Shown piece after piece: positions 6,352 to 13,970 of a stretch of 13,970 bases of DNA; within the stretch, counting starts at the first letter, position 1; each line of letters opens with the position of its first letter. The stretch covers positions 1 to 13,970 of the forward strand of contig VGPI01000030.1 in NCBI GenBank assembly GCA_016875595.1. Direction: 5' to 3'. The translations under genes and the position numbers were made by a program. The stretch is from Candidatus Cloacimonadota bacterium. Its GTDB lineage: Bacteria; Cloacimonadota; Cloacimonadia; Cloacimonadales; Cloacimonadaceae. The notes under the pieces were generated by a model. That model was given only the letters and a program-made list of their open reading frames with translations, searched no databases and was not told where the DNA came from.

Positions 6352-6828
6352 ATGATCAAGAGAATTGTGATCCTATTCGTATGCATCTTTGCCTGGGCGC
6401 TTTATGCTCAGACGGGATTGTTTGATCTGACCTATGGCGAAGCGCTTTCTACTGCCAAAGGCAAACTATCCTCAGCCGGATTTGTGCTCGTCGATCAGAG
6501 TTCTTCCGTGGTGGAATATACTCCTTCTGAGCAAAGCAAGTCCTATAATATCGTCGATGGCATCATCCTGATTGTAAATCCCGGCAGTGATAAGACGGTT
6601 GGCTGGTTCATCAAATACAATGGCGAAAATACCACCGAACTGGATTCAATCGTATTGGATGCTTTATTGGAGATGCATGGCGAGAACAACGAATATGACG
6701 AATCGACCGATCAGTTGTTGTGGAATCTGGGAGGCACCCGCAGTTTGCACGTGATGTACACCATGGAAAACTGCCTATCCATTCTGTATTTCGATTCAGC
6801 TTATGAAGAACTTTTCAGCATGGATTAA
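6352..6828 (+). CDS. Small secreted protein of unknown function
   Basis: This 158-residue protein starts at ATG 6352, with GAGG (6340-6343) 8 bases upstream. The same frame extends back to TTG 6292, but that triplet lies in a promoter -35 box and would put 20 polar residues before the signal peptide, so I reject it. Residues 1-20 are a Sec signal peptide (MIKR, hydrophobic core, ALYA) with likely cleavage leaving Gln at +1. The mature domain begins LFDLTYGEALSTAKGKLSSAGF, reminiscent of small exported proteins with a G-x-xx-A-x-x-L helix near the N-terminus, then alternating strands (SYNIVDGIILIV, VGWFIKYN) and a C-terminal SILYFDSAYEELF. It has few basic residues and several Glu/Asp clusters (GENNEYDESTDQ). 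I recognise no family. It is monocistronic, divergent from the ferritin-like operon and convergent with htrA. Confidence 0.75.
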   Translation: MIKRIVILFVCIFAWALYAQTGLFDLTYGEALSTAKGKLSSAGFVLVDQSSSVVEYTPSEQSKSYNIVDGIILIVNPGSDKTVGWFIKYNGENTTELDSIVLDALLEMHGENNEYDESTDQLLWNLGGTRSLHVMYTMENCLSILYFDSAYEELFSMD

Positions 6829-6831
6829 TAG

Positions 6832-6845
6832 CCGTCTCATGACGG
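6832..6845 (+). terminator. Small hairpin just after the 6352-6828 gene
   Basis: CCGTC-TCAT-GACGG forms a perfect 5-bp GC-rich stem with a 4-base loop starting 3 bases after the stop codon. No T-run follows, so it is at best a weak intrinsic terminator or a 3'-end stabilising hairpin. Confidence 0.3.
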
Positions 6846-6883
6846 ACAGCCGAAGCTGAAGTGAATTTAAACCCCTCTATTAG

Positions 6884-6900
6884 TAAGGGCATTTCCCTTA
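6884..6900 (+). terminator. Inverted repeat between converging genes
   Basis: TAAGGG-CATTT-CCCTTA is a perfect 6-bp inverted repeat with a 5-base loop. On the plus strand it is followed by the moderately T-rich TCTCTTGTTCTGTT, so it could help end transcription from the upstream gene. It may equally be part of the repeat-rich element that follows. Confidence 0.3.
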
Positions 6901-6940
6901 TCTCTTGTTCTGTTAAGCCACTTTTTACCCACCTTGCTCC

Positions 6941-6990
6941 CGAGATCGCTTCGAGTACTCGAGGCGATCTCGAGGCGATCTCGAGGCGAA
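6941..6990. repeat. Near-perfect 15-bp palindrome fused to an 11-bp tandem repeat
   Basis: CGAGATCGCTTCGAG (6941-6955) and CTCGAGGCGATCTCG (6958-6972) are inverted copies differing at one base (a G-T wobble in RNA), separated by TA. The right arm is also the first unit of an 11-bp direct repeat, CTCGAGGCGAT, at 6958-6968 and 6969-6979, with a third copy at 6980-6990 ending in A, then trailing into GGCGAAGC. It lies in the 280-base gene-free stretch 6829-7108 between converging gene ends. It is too short and has no spacers, so it is not a CRISPR array. I infer an intergenic palindromic repeat (REP-like) or the remnant of a small mobile sequence; a bidirectional terminator is another option, though T-runs are missing. 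Confidence 0.6.
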
Positions 6991-7108
6991 GGCGAAGCTA
7001 AACCAGAGCCATTGATCCAGGGTCCGGATACTTCAGGAGCTTCTTCCACTTGACACCACAATGCAAACATCAGTAGTGCTGAAACGGACTGGCTTCTATT
7101 GGATCTAA

Positions 7109-8578
7109 CTAATCAAATCTCAACACGATGAACTGGGGGGTTTTATTTTTATCCTGTACGTAGAGGCGCATGGTCTTGCGCTTTTCTTTTTCCAACCGTT
7201 CCTGCGCACTTTGCAGGACGGACATGTACTCAGCCGGTGAACTCACCGCAATGTCTTCGATCTTCTGGATCACAAATCCGGCTTCGATCCCTGCTCTGGC
7301 TGCCGGTGAATTGGGCTCGACCCGGCTGACAAACACGCCATCGGTCTCGGTAATTCCTTGCCGTTTGGCAAGTTGACTATCGATTGCCTCGACGCTAATA
7401 CCGGTGGCATAGGAGCTCCTGGTAGTGCGATCATTACTCTGGGCAACAGCATCATCCGGAAAAGCATCAAGCTTAATATGCAGTTTCTTTTCCACATTGT
7501 CGCGGATGATCTTGACGGGGACTTCGACCCCTACTCGGGATGTGGCAACGGCAATCCGGAACTTGGGCACATTGGGGACTTTCTCCCCGTTAAAATCGAT
7601 AATGACGTCACCAACCATCAGCCCCGCCCGTTCTGCCGGTGAGTCCTTTTCCACCTTAGCCACCAGGACGCCGGCGATCTCTTTGAGGTCAAATGACTCC
7701 ATGAGGTCGGAGGTGATCTCCTGGGGCAGGATGCCGATGTAGGCGCGGGTCACCTTACCTTCCGCCACCAGATCATCTACCACCCGCTTGGCAAGGTTGA
7801 TCGGAATAGCAAAGCCAATCCCGATATTACCGCCGCTGGTGCTGGTGATGGCAGAGTTTATCCCGATCACCTCACCTTTGATATTGAGCAGCGGACCGCC
7901 GGAATTGCCGGGATTGATGGCGGCATCGGTCTGGATGTAATCTTGGTAAATCGGTGAATTGGTACCAAAGTCAAGATTGGCTCTGCCAATAGCGGAAATA
8001 ACTCCGACTGTGACCGTCCGGTCTAACCCGATATTGCCAAAGGGATTACCGATGGCGATCGCCCATTCCCCGATCTCCAGATTGGCGGAATCGCCCAAAG
8101 GCGCGATGGTGATCTTCTCCTGTTCGCTCAGCGTGATCTTGATGACGGCTACATCGGTCTGGGGATCAAACCCGACAATCGTGGCAGTGTAAGACACTTT
8201 GTCCGCCAGAGTGACGGTGATCGTTCCATCCTTGCCCTTATCCACGACATGGCTGTTGGTCATGATGAAGGCTTCCCGCGTAGTGGGATTGAATTCATAG
8301 ATAAAACCGCTTCCCATAGAGGTTACCGGACGCTGCTGCTGACGTGGTGTCTCCGGAAAGAAATAGCGGAAGAACGGATCGTCAAAAAAGGGATTGCGAA
8401 AGTTTTGTACTACCACTTGGGCTTCCACCCGGATCTGCACCACGGATTCGCGGACATCACGCACTACTTTGACAAAGGGGCTGGTGCCATCGGCGTCAAC
8501 GACAGGAATTCGGGCAAAAGCACAGGCAGCAACGCTCAGGGCTATTGCCAGAATAAATACTATCCTGATCATTTTCAT
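7109..8578 (-). CDS. htrA: HtrA/DegP-family periplasmic serine protease with two PDZ domains
   Basis: This 489-residue protein carries an N-terminal export signal (1-22), a trypsin-like domain (~35-270) and two PDZ domains (~278-372 and ~390-485), the DegP/DegQ layout. HtrA proteases degrade or refold damaged envelope proteins in the periplasm. The catalytic triad is intact: His110 in TNSHVVD, Asp142 in PQTDVAV and Ser226 in GNSGGPL. The LA-loop region has an aromatic run (NPFFDDPFFRYFF, 62-74) that is common in this family. The signal region contains VAAC (17-20 end), which fits a lipobox, so the protein might be lipid-anchored; ordinary cleavage after AFA is the alternative. ATG 8578 follows AGAGGAG (8585-8591) by 6 bases, a near-ideal ribosome binding site. 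The gene stands alone, divergent from recG, with its 3' side facing the repeat region. Confidence 0.95.
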   Translation of the reverse strand: MKMIRIVFILAIALSVAACAFARIPVVDADGTSPFVKVVRDVRESVVQIRVEAQVVVQNFRNPFFDDPFFRYFFPETPRQQQRPVTSMGSGFIYEFNPTTREAFIMTNSHVVDKGKDGTITVTLADKVSYTATIVGFDPQTDVAVIKITLSEQEKITIAPLGDSANLEIGEWAIAIGNPFGNIGLDRTVTVGVISAIGRANLDFGTNSPIYQDYIQTDAAINPGNSGGPLLNIKGEVIGINSAITSTSGGNIGIGFAIPINLAKRVVDDLVAEGKVTRAYIGILPQEITSDLMESFDLKEIAGVLVAKVEKDSPAERAGLMVGDVIIDFNGEKVPNVPKFRIAVATSRVGVEVPVKIIRDNVEKKLHIKLDAFPDDAVAQSNDRTTRSSYATGISVEAIDSQLAKRQGITETDGVFVSRVEPNSPAARAGIEAGFVIQKIEDIAVSSPAEYMSVLQSAQERLEKEKRKTMRLYVQDKNKTPQFIVLRFD

Positions 8579-8746
8579 TGAATTCTCCTCTTATTCTGCT
8601 TGGTTTGTTTTTCATTTCGTAAATTCAAAAAATACAATCAGTTCGCTTCAATAGCTACTCTCTGGGGGCAATGTAACCGGCATTAGCTCTATGGTCAAGA
8701 AAAAATTGCTTGCCTCACCTCCGACACTCTGAGAGTTTGTCCCTCT
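8579..8746. promoter_or_regulatory. Divergent control region between htrA and recG
   Basis: This 168-base AT-rich spacer must carry the promoters of both divergent genes. A TACAAT (8633-8638, + strand) could be a -10 box for recG, but no good -35 box sits 16-18 bases before it. No clear minus-strand promoter or operator palindrome was found. recG has only a weak purine stretch (GAGAG) before its ATG. Confidence 0.4.
8585..8591 (-). promoter_or_regulatory. Strong ribosome binding site of htrA
   Basis: AGAGGAG on the minus strand lies 6 bases from the ATG at 8578. It is among the strongest Shine-Dalgarno matches in the window and suggests high translation. Confidence 0.65.
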
Positions 8747-10873
8747 ATGAATGATGATTACGTCGCACCGGAAAACAAGATCAAAGCCAGACCGGAAAAA
8801 GACCTGCAGATGCCGGTCAAATACCTCAAGGGCGTGGGTGAAGTACGATCAAGATGGATGGCAAATCTCGGCATTGTCAGTGTCTGGGATCTGATGCGGT
8901 TCTTTCCCTGCCAGTATATCCGCCGTGACGTCAATCCCGCTATTTATGAGCTCGAACCGGGGATGAAAGTGGCTTTGGCGGTGATGATCAGCTGGATCGA
9001 CATACGCCTTACCTCGCGTAACCAGAAGCAACTCAACCTCGGCGTTAGCGATGGAAAGTCCTGCATCACCTGCACCTGGTTCAATTATCCTCTGATCTAT
9101 GAGAAAAGCTTCCACCAAGGGATGACGGTATGGATCAATGGAACCGTCAGCGAGTATAATGGTCAATTGCAAATCGTTCATCCGGAGATCGAGATCATAT
9201 CCGATACGCAAATGGAAGACGACTTCTGGAAGACCCGCCCCGTCCTGCCGGTCTATCATCTGAGCGGTAACCTAACGCAGAGCTTCTTCCGGCATCTGAT
9301 CCATCAGGTGTTTGAGCAATATGCCGGCTTGATTGTGGAATCAATACCCCCGTTCCTGAGCGCTAAGTATCGCTTTCCGGAAATGCACAAAGCATTGCAA
9401 ATGATGCATTTCACCTCCCATCCCGAGCAGGTGGAGCAGGTCCGGATGCGCTTCGTCTATGAGGAATTCCTCTTTCTTCAATTGCTGTGGGCAAGGCATA
9501 AGCATTTTCATCTGTCAGAATCACTGGGTATTGCCATGATAAACAAACGGGAACTGACCCGTAAACTTTATGAACAGCTACCATTTACCTTGACCGCTGC
9601 CCAGAAACGGGTCCTGCGTGAGATCTTTGACGATATGACCACGCCGGTTCAGATGTCGCGGTTGCTGCAAGGAGACGTGGGATCAGGCAAGACGGTGGTC
9701 ACCCTCATCGCCATGCTCCTGGCAGTGGAAAATGGATATCAGGCGGCGTTGATGACTCCCACTGAGATTCTGGCGGAACAGCACCACCGCAACATCACTG
9801 CTCTGTTACAGAATCTGCCGGTCACCGTGTGCCTGCTCAAAGGTGGCAGCTACAAAGGTAAATCGCAGACCATATCCATGATCAATAGTGGGGAAGCACA
9901 GGTCATAATCGGCACTCATGCCCTGATCCAGGATGATGTGAACTACAATGATCTCGGATTCGTGGCTGTGGATGAACAACATCGCTTTGGGGTGGAACAA
10001 CGCGCCTTGCTCTCGAGAAAGGGGAAACATCCCGATCTGCTCTATCTTTCCGCCACACCTATCCCCCGTTCGCTGTCCATGACGGTATATGGCGACCTGG
10101 AAGTGAGCACCATCGATGAACTGCCTCCCAACCGCAAGCCGGTCAATACCTTTATCCGTTCTTCCGCCAAGATCGACCTGGTCTATGCGCAAGTGCGAAA
10201 AGAACTTGCAGCCGGAAGACAGGTGTATATCGTCTGTCCCCTGATCGAGGAATCCGAAAAGGTGGATCTGATCGATGCCCAACGCCTCTTTGAACACGTC
10301 TCCGGCAAGGTCTTTCCGGAGTATCGGACAGCACTGTTGCATGGCAGAATGAAGAACCGCGACAAAGATGCCATTATGCAGGACTTCAAGGAGAACCGGA
10401 TCAATATCCTGGTTTCCACCACGGTCATCGAAGTAGGGGTGGACGTCCCCAATGCCACCGTGATGATCGTGGAACATGCCGAGCGCTTTGGTCTGGCTCA
10501 GTTGCATCAGTTACGCGGTCGGGTGGGACGCGGAGCCGCTCAATCCTGGTGCTATCTGATAGAGCATTACCCGATCAGTGCGATCGGCAGAGAACGCTTG
10601 ACCACGATATCCGGCACCAATGACGGATTTGCCATCGCCGAGAAAGACCTCGAATTACGTGGTCCCGGCGAATACTTCGGCACCGATCAATCGGGTCTCC
10701 CCCGCTTTCGCTTTGCCAATCTTGCCCGGGATAGCGAGATCCTGAAGTATGCCCGCATCGATGCCTTTGAGATCATCCGCCACGATCCCGATCTTGGAGA
10801 TGAAAAGCATGCCCTGCTCCGAAGTGCATTTGTGAGACAATTTGCCCAAAAAGAGGAACTTATCCGCTACTGA
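8747..10873 (+). CDS. recG: ATP-dependent DNA helicase RecG
   Basis: This 708-residue protein is close to the usual RecG length (693 in E. coli). RecG is a double-stranded DNA translocase that remodels stalled forks and Holliday junctions. The N-terminal wedge/OB domain includes the helix-hairpin YLKGVG (26-31) and the DLMRFFPCQYIRRD motif (48-61). The helicase core shows Walker A GDVGSGKT (309-316), motif II DEQHRFG (409-415), motif III SATPIPRSL (435-443), TTVIEVGVDVPNA (558-570) and motif VI QLRGRVGRG (588-596). The TRG translocation motif, with GFAIAEKDLELRGPGEYFGTD, lies at 627-647. All motifs look intact. ATG 8747 gives 21 extra residues before Met22 (8810), which is also a plausible start since conserved text begins at about residue 23; I keep the longer form. 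The stop is TGA; 76 bases separate it from the protease gene. Confidence 0.97.
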   Translation: MNDDYVAPENKIKARPEKDLQMPVKYLKGVGEVRSRWMANLGIVSVWDLMRFFPCQYIRRDVNPAIYELEPGMKVALAVMISWIDIRLTSRNQKQLNLGVSDGKSCITCTWFNYPLIYEKSFHQGMTVWINGTVSEYNGQLQIVHPEIEIISDTQMEDDFWKTRPVLPVYHLSGNLTQSFFRHLIHQVFEQYAGLIVESIPPFLSAKYRFPEMHKALQMMHFTSHPEQVEQVRMRFVYEEFLFLQLLWARHKHFHLSESLGIAMINKRELTRKLYEQLPFTLTAAQKRVLREIFDDMTTPVQMSRLLQGDVGSGKTVVTLIAMLLAVENGYQAALMTPTEILAEQHHRNITALLQNLPVTVCLLKGGSYKGKSQTISMINSGEAQVIIGTHALIQDDVNYNDLGFVAVDEQHRFGVEQRALLSRKGKHPDLLYLSATPIPRSLSMTVYGDLEVSTIDELPPNRKPVNTFIRSSAKIDLVYAQVRKELAAGRQVYIVCPLIEESEKVDLIDAQRLFEHVSGKVFPEYRTALLHGRMKNRDKDAIMQDFKENRINILVSTTVIEVGVDVPNATVMIVEHAERFGLAQLHQLRGRVGRGAAQSWCYLIEHYPISAIGRERLTTISGTNDGFAIAEKDLELRGPGEYFGTDQSGLPRFRFANLARDSEILKYARIDAFEIIRHDPDLGDEKHALLRSAFVRQFAQKEELIRY

Positions 10874-10949
10874 GCCGATAATCAGGATAAAAATGATTGA
10901 CTAAATCGCACTGCCTGAAAACATGTAAAAAAACCTTTATGAGGTACTA

Positions 10950-13900
10950 ATGAAACGACTAAGCACATTTATCGGCCTGTTGCTGCTGACCGGCGTCTGT
11001 CTTCTGCCGGCACTCAGGTTTGACCCTTATTACTTTGAATCCAGAACGATCATCGCCTGTTTTACCTTGGATGCTGTGGGCAATCCGGAGGGTAAGATCG
11101 ATTTTTCCATCAATGACGGAACTGTAAGAACCGGGCTTGCTTCATTTGACCTGTTGGCAGAGCGGTTCCGGATCGTGGACATGGTGCAGGCGCATCCTTA
11201 CGTTAAAGTCCCCACCTGGAATGACAATGGCAGGTATCTGCAGAATGTATATCGTATCTATCTGGAATCAGATGATCTTATGGACGAAGCAGTGGCTGCC
11301 CTGAGTAAAGAGCAGAACCTGCATTATGCGGAGTTTGAGACGATCAACCGCACCCGGTTCACTCCCAATGATCCTATGATCACACAACAATATGCCCTCA
11401 ACCGGATGCGCCTGTTTGAAGCATGGGACTGGACTCTGGGCTCTCGTAACGTTCTCGTGGCGATCACTGATTCCGGTGTCAAATGGAATCATCCTGACCT
11501 TCGGGCAAATATCTGGATCAATCCCGCTGAATCACCCGGTATGACCATCAATTGGGACGCAGGTACAATCAGTGGAGGCAACGGAGTCGATGCCGGTGAA
11601 GGCGGTAACAAGATTGACGACCTGGTTGGCTGGGATTTCTACAATTCCGACAACAATCCAATGCAGAATTATACTCTCAACGATCATGGCACCCACGTTG
11701 CCGGATGTGCCGCCGCAGTCGGCAATAACGGCATTGGTGTCACTGGTTCTGCTCCCAATGTCTCGATCCTGTCCTGCAAAGGCTCATCCAATACATCTCC
11801 CTCGACCGGTATTTCCTTTGGTTATGATCAGATCAAGTATGCTGCGGAGATCGGCGCTGACGTCATCAATGCCAGTTGGGGCGGTCCAGGTGGCGGTGCT
11901 TATGCAAATCAGATCGTTACTTACGCCTATAACCTGGGCGCTCTGGTCGTAACCGCAGCAGGTAACAACAATACTGAGCACACTGCCAGTTATCAGGATT
12001 ATCCCGCTGACTGCACCAATGCTCTCTCTGTGGCTGCCACCGACCAAAACGATATCAAGACCTATTTCTCGGATTATGGGGTCAACATTGGCGTTTCCGC
12101 TCCCGGGATCGCAATCCTATCCACAATAATCGCCAGCAATGGCTATGACTCCTATCAGGGAACGTCGATGTCTTCACCTCTGGTCGCCGGCGTAGCTGCT
12201 CTGATCAAGTCCATGCATCCTACAATGACACCCGCCCAATTGAAACAACGCATAATCGAAACAGCCGACTACATCGACCATCTCAATCCCACCTATGCCG
12301 GAAAGCTGGGTGGAAGAGTAAATGCCTACGCCGCATTGATGTACGACAATATTCCCTATCTTGAACTGGAGGATCTTAGCCTTGAAGAGTTAACCGGTGA
12401 CGGAGATGGCGTGCCCAATCCGGGCGAAACGATCCGTCTGAAAGCAATGCTCTACAATGTAATCGACGAATTCACCGGTCTCGGATGGCAACCATCGATG
12501 AACACGATAGTGACCTTGCGTTGCAGTTATCCCGGTGTCGTAATCATCGATTCTCTTGCCAACTTCGGTAACCTGTGGTCAGGATCGTCGTTGTGGAACC
12601 ATTCAACCCCGTTCAAATTCCAGACCGTTTCCACTCTTCCTTCCGAGTCCATACCATTTGAGCTGTTCATCAGTTCAAACCAGACCGGAGCATATCCCTA
12701 CACCAAGACCATTCCCTTCAGTGTAAATCTATCCTTGATTCAACAGGGCTGGCCCAAAGTCCTGGGTGGAGCCACACAGACCTCTCCCATCATCTGGGAT
12801 CTTGATGTTGACGGACAAAAGGAGATCATTTTTGGCGATCACACCGGACGCATCCACGCCCTCAAAGCCAACGGAACCACCTACCTACCAGGATTTCCCT
12901 ACGAATCCGGTTCTGCCATAATCGGCTCCCTTGCGATCGGAAAACTCAGCGCCAACAGTGACAAGTATATCGTGGCAAACCTTCAGAATGGCAACATTAT
13001 CTGCCTCAATCGACAAGGTCAATTACAATGGACTGCCTCCGGATATGGTACCCTGCGTTCAACTCCGGTTATCGCTGACCTCAATGGCGACGGTATTTCC
13101 GAAGTGATCATTGTTACCCAAACGAGAAGGGTCGTTGTTCTTACCGCCACCGGAGGTGATTATCCCAATTTTCCCATCACGCTTGATAATGCTTTTCTGA
13201 ACTCGCCGGCTATTGCCGACCTCAATGGCGATGGCATCCTTGACATCATCTGTGGCAATATCACGGGCTCACTGCATGCGATCAATCCTCTGACCGCCGC
13301 CAATCTCCCTGGGTTTCCGGTCACCATGAGCAGTGGCACCCAAAACCCGATCACCATCGCTAATATCGACGGCGATCCGCAACCCGAGATCCTCGTAGCC
13401 ACAAGCGCATCCGCCGGACAACTCCTGGCTTACAATCATGATGGCTCTTTATTCTACTCGAAAAATATCGGCAGCCAGATCAAAAGTGGAACCGTTCTGG
13501 CTGATATGAACAACGACGGCACCAAAGAGATCATCCTCGTATCCGGAAGCGGTACCATTTATGTCTTGAATCCTAATGGCACTGATCTTCCCGGTTTCCC
13601 GATGAACATAGGCAACAATACTGAATGTACCCCCGTCGTAGCCGCTTTTGACGGCAATTACCAGCCCTCGATCATCTTTGGCGATTCCAATGGCTATGTC
13701 CATTCCGTTCGGGTGAATGGCACTCAGTCGCCAAACTTCCCCATCCGTATCCATGGAAACGTGAAAATCTCTGCCGCGGTTGGAGACGTTGACGGTGACC
13801 AGGATCTCGATATAGTGATCCCCAATGACAGCGGCATGTATGTGATCGATATCAAGCGCCCGGCTCTTACCTACAACTGGTATTGCTTCCTCAATACCTA

Positions 13901-13970
13901 TAACCGAGCCGGAAACACATTCCAAACCACACCGGTCAATGATGAAACCACGCCGGTGGTGCTGACGGAA
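10950..13970 (+). CDS. Secreted subtilisin-like (S8) protease with FG-GAP-type propeller, 3' end outside window
   Basis: The frame is open for 1007 codons to the right edge. ATG 10950 is preceded by GAGG (10941-10944) 5 bases upstream. Residues 1-21 are a signal peptide (MKRLST, Leu-rich core, LPA). About 30-130 resembles an inhibitory prodomain. The S8 catalytic domain (~145-465) has Asp174 (AITDSGV), His246 (DHGTHVAG), the oxyanion Asn339 (AAGN) and Ser406 (GTSMSSPLVAG), so it looks active. About 470-605 is a beta-rich linker domain opening with GDGDGVPNPGE (483-493), typical of large FCB exoproteins. From 612 there are eight ~47-residue propeller repeats, many with DLNGDG-type calcium sites. 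The end, NTYNRAGNTF, looks like the strand closing such propellers. I infer export and extracellular proteolysis; a C-terminal type IX secretion tail may lie beyond the window. Confidence 0.93.
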   Translation, partial: MKRLSTFIGLLLLTGVCLLPALRFDPYYFESRTIIACFTLDAVGNPEGKIDFSINDGTVRTGLASFDLLAERFRIVDMVQAHPYVKVPTWNDNGRYLQNVYRIYLESDDLMDEAVAALSKEQNLHYAEFETINRTRFTPNDPMITQQYALNRMRLFEAWDWTLGSRNVLVAITDSGVKWNHPDLRANIWINPAESPGMTINWDAGTISGGNGVDAGEGGNKIDDLVGWDFYNSDNNPMQNYTLNDHGTHVAGCAAAVGNNGIGVTGSAPNVSILSCKGSSNTSPSTGISFGYDQIKYAAEIGADVINASWGGPGGGAYANQIVTYAYNLGALVVTAAGNNNTEHTASYQDYPADCTNALSVAATDQNDIKTYFSDYGVNIGVSAPGIAILSTIIASNGYDSYQGTSMSSPLVAGVAALIKSMHPTMTPAQLKQRIIETADYIDHLNPTYAGKLGGRVNAYAALMYDNIPYLELEDLSLEELTGDGDGVPNPGETIRLKAMLYNVIDEFTGLGWQPSMNTIVTLRCSYPGVVIIDSLANFGNLWSGSSLWNHSTPFKFQTVSTLPSESIPFELFISSNQTGAYPYTKTIPFSVNLSLIQQGWPKVLGGATQTSPIIWDLDVDGQKEIIFGDHTGRIHALKANGTTYLPGFPYESGSAIIGSLAIGKLSANSDKYIVANLQNGNIICLNRQGQLQWTASGYGTLRSTPVIADLNGDGISEVIIVTQTRRVVVLTATGGDYPNFPITLDNAFLNSPAIADLNGDGILDIICGNITGSLHAINPLTAANLPGFPVTMSSGTQNPITIANIDGDPQPEILVATSASAGQLLAYNHDGSLFYSKNIGSQIKSGTVLADMNNDGTKEIILVSGSGTIYVLNPNGTDLPGFPMNIGNNTECTPVVAAFDGNYQPSIIFGDSNGYVHSVRVNGTQSPNFPIRIHGNVKISAAVGDVDGDQDLDIVIPNDSGMYVIDIKRPALTYNWYCFLNTYNRAGNTFQTTPVNDETTPVVLTE
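12783..13910 (+). other. Eight-fold protein repeat (FG-GAP/VCBS-like propeller blades) in the subtilase
   Basis: Equivalent positions of the blade-opening motif (S/T)PxIADLNGDG fall at residues 612, 660, 705, 752, 800, 847, 894 and 941, a spacing of 45-48. Between blades there is a recurring P(G/N)FP: LPGFPYE, YPNFPIT, LPGFPVT, LPGFPMN and SPNFPIR. Blade 2 (KLSANSD) and blade 7 (AFDGNYQ) have degenerate calcium loops. Eight blades fit a closed beta-propeller, possibly used for substrate or carbohydrate binding. Confidence 0.75.

Larger units (their letters stand above)
6829..7108. other. Gene-free convergent intergenic region
   Basis: Between the stop codons of the secreted-protein gene (+) and htrA (-) no believable gene is present. 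A 67-codon minus-strand frame at 6867-7070 has no recognisable domain and runs through the repeats. The region holds the three inverted repeats listed separately. The right part (6991-7108) shows no feature I recognise. Confidence 0.6.

Noticed and set aside
6958..6990. CRISPR-like direct repeats
   Set aside because: The 11-bp units are contiguous with no spacers, and no cas genes are present.
6867..7070. 67-codon minus-strand frame in the convergent intergenic region
   Set aside because: It reads through the palindromic and tandem repeats, has no recognisable domain and no convincing ribosome binding site.
8633..8638. TACAAT as a recG promoter -10 box
   Set aside because: The hexamer is good but no -35 box is found at the right distance, so I mention it only as a weak possibility.
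9806..10507. 233-codon open frame on the minus strand inside recG
   Set aside because: It lies fully antisense to intact recG helicase motifs and shows no domain; it is a codon-bias shadow. The same holds for the minus-strand frames at 1926-2510, 3148-3729, 4013-4558 and 13449-13925.
10897..10928. TTGACT as a -35 box for the subtilase gene
   Set aside because: No acceptable -10 hexamer lies 16-18 bases downstream.

Overview
The window reads as chromosomal DNA of an anaerobic bacterium from the Fibrobacterota-Chlorobiota-Bacteroidota (FCB) superphylum. Candidate phylum Cloacimonadota is my best guess, at low confidence. The hints are a very large secreted subtilase carrying an FG-GAP-type propeller, small secreted proteins whose predicted signal peptidase cleavage leaves Gln at +1, and compact mixed-function gene strings. 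No rRNA, tRNA, CRISPR array, integrase or transposase was seen. Coding density is high and no gene-free stretch exceeds 300 bases.

Region 1 (1-5338, + strand) is a tightly packed string. It holds the 3' end of recQ broken by an in-frame UGA, a small secreted protein of unknown function, ruvB, a 12-TM Wzx-type flippase, and an asparagine-synthetase-like protein that lacks the N-terminal glutaminase cysteine. Two DNA-recombination genes therefore sit next to two genes that look like surface-glycan export and modification. Region 2 (5325-6163, - strand) is a two-gene operon with a good sigma70-type promoter: a ferritin/rubrerythrin-like helical protein whose metal ligands look degraded, translationally coupled to a stand-alone histidine phosphotransfer (HPt) protein. 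Both genes start at TTG with strong ribosome binding sites. The HPt gene overlaps the asparagine-synthetase-like gene tail to tail.

Region 3 (6164-7108) has the divergent promoters of that operon and of a small secreted protein (6352-6828). It is followed by a 280-bp gene-free stretch between two converging gene ends, which contains three inverted repeats and an 11-bp tandem repeat. Region 4 (7109-10873) has an HtrA/DegP periplasmic protease (- strand) and recG (+ strand), divergent from a shared 168-bp region. Region 5 (10950-13970) is the first 1007 residues of a giant secreted subtilisin-like protease with eight ~47-residue propeller repeats; it runs off the right edge.

Two themes emerge. 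One is branched-DNA processing (RecQ, RuvB and RecG within 11 kb, not in one operon). The other is the cell envelope (flippase, AsnB-like enzyme, HtrA, secreted protease, two small exported proteins). The most unusual unit is the ferritin-like/HPt pair, which has no histidine kinase or response regulator nearby. Most of the remaining genes are well-known families.
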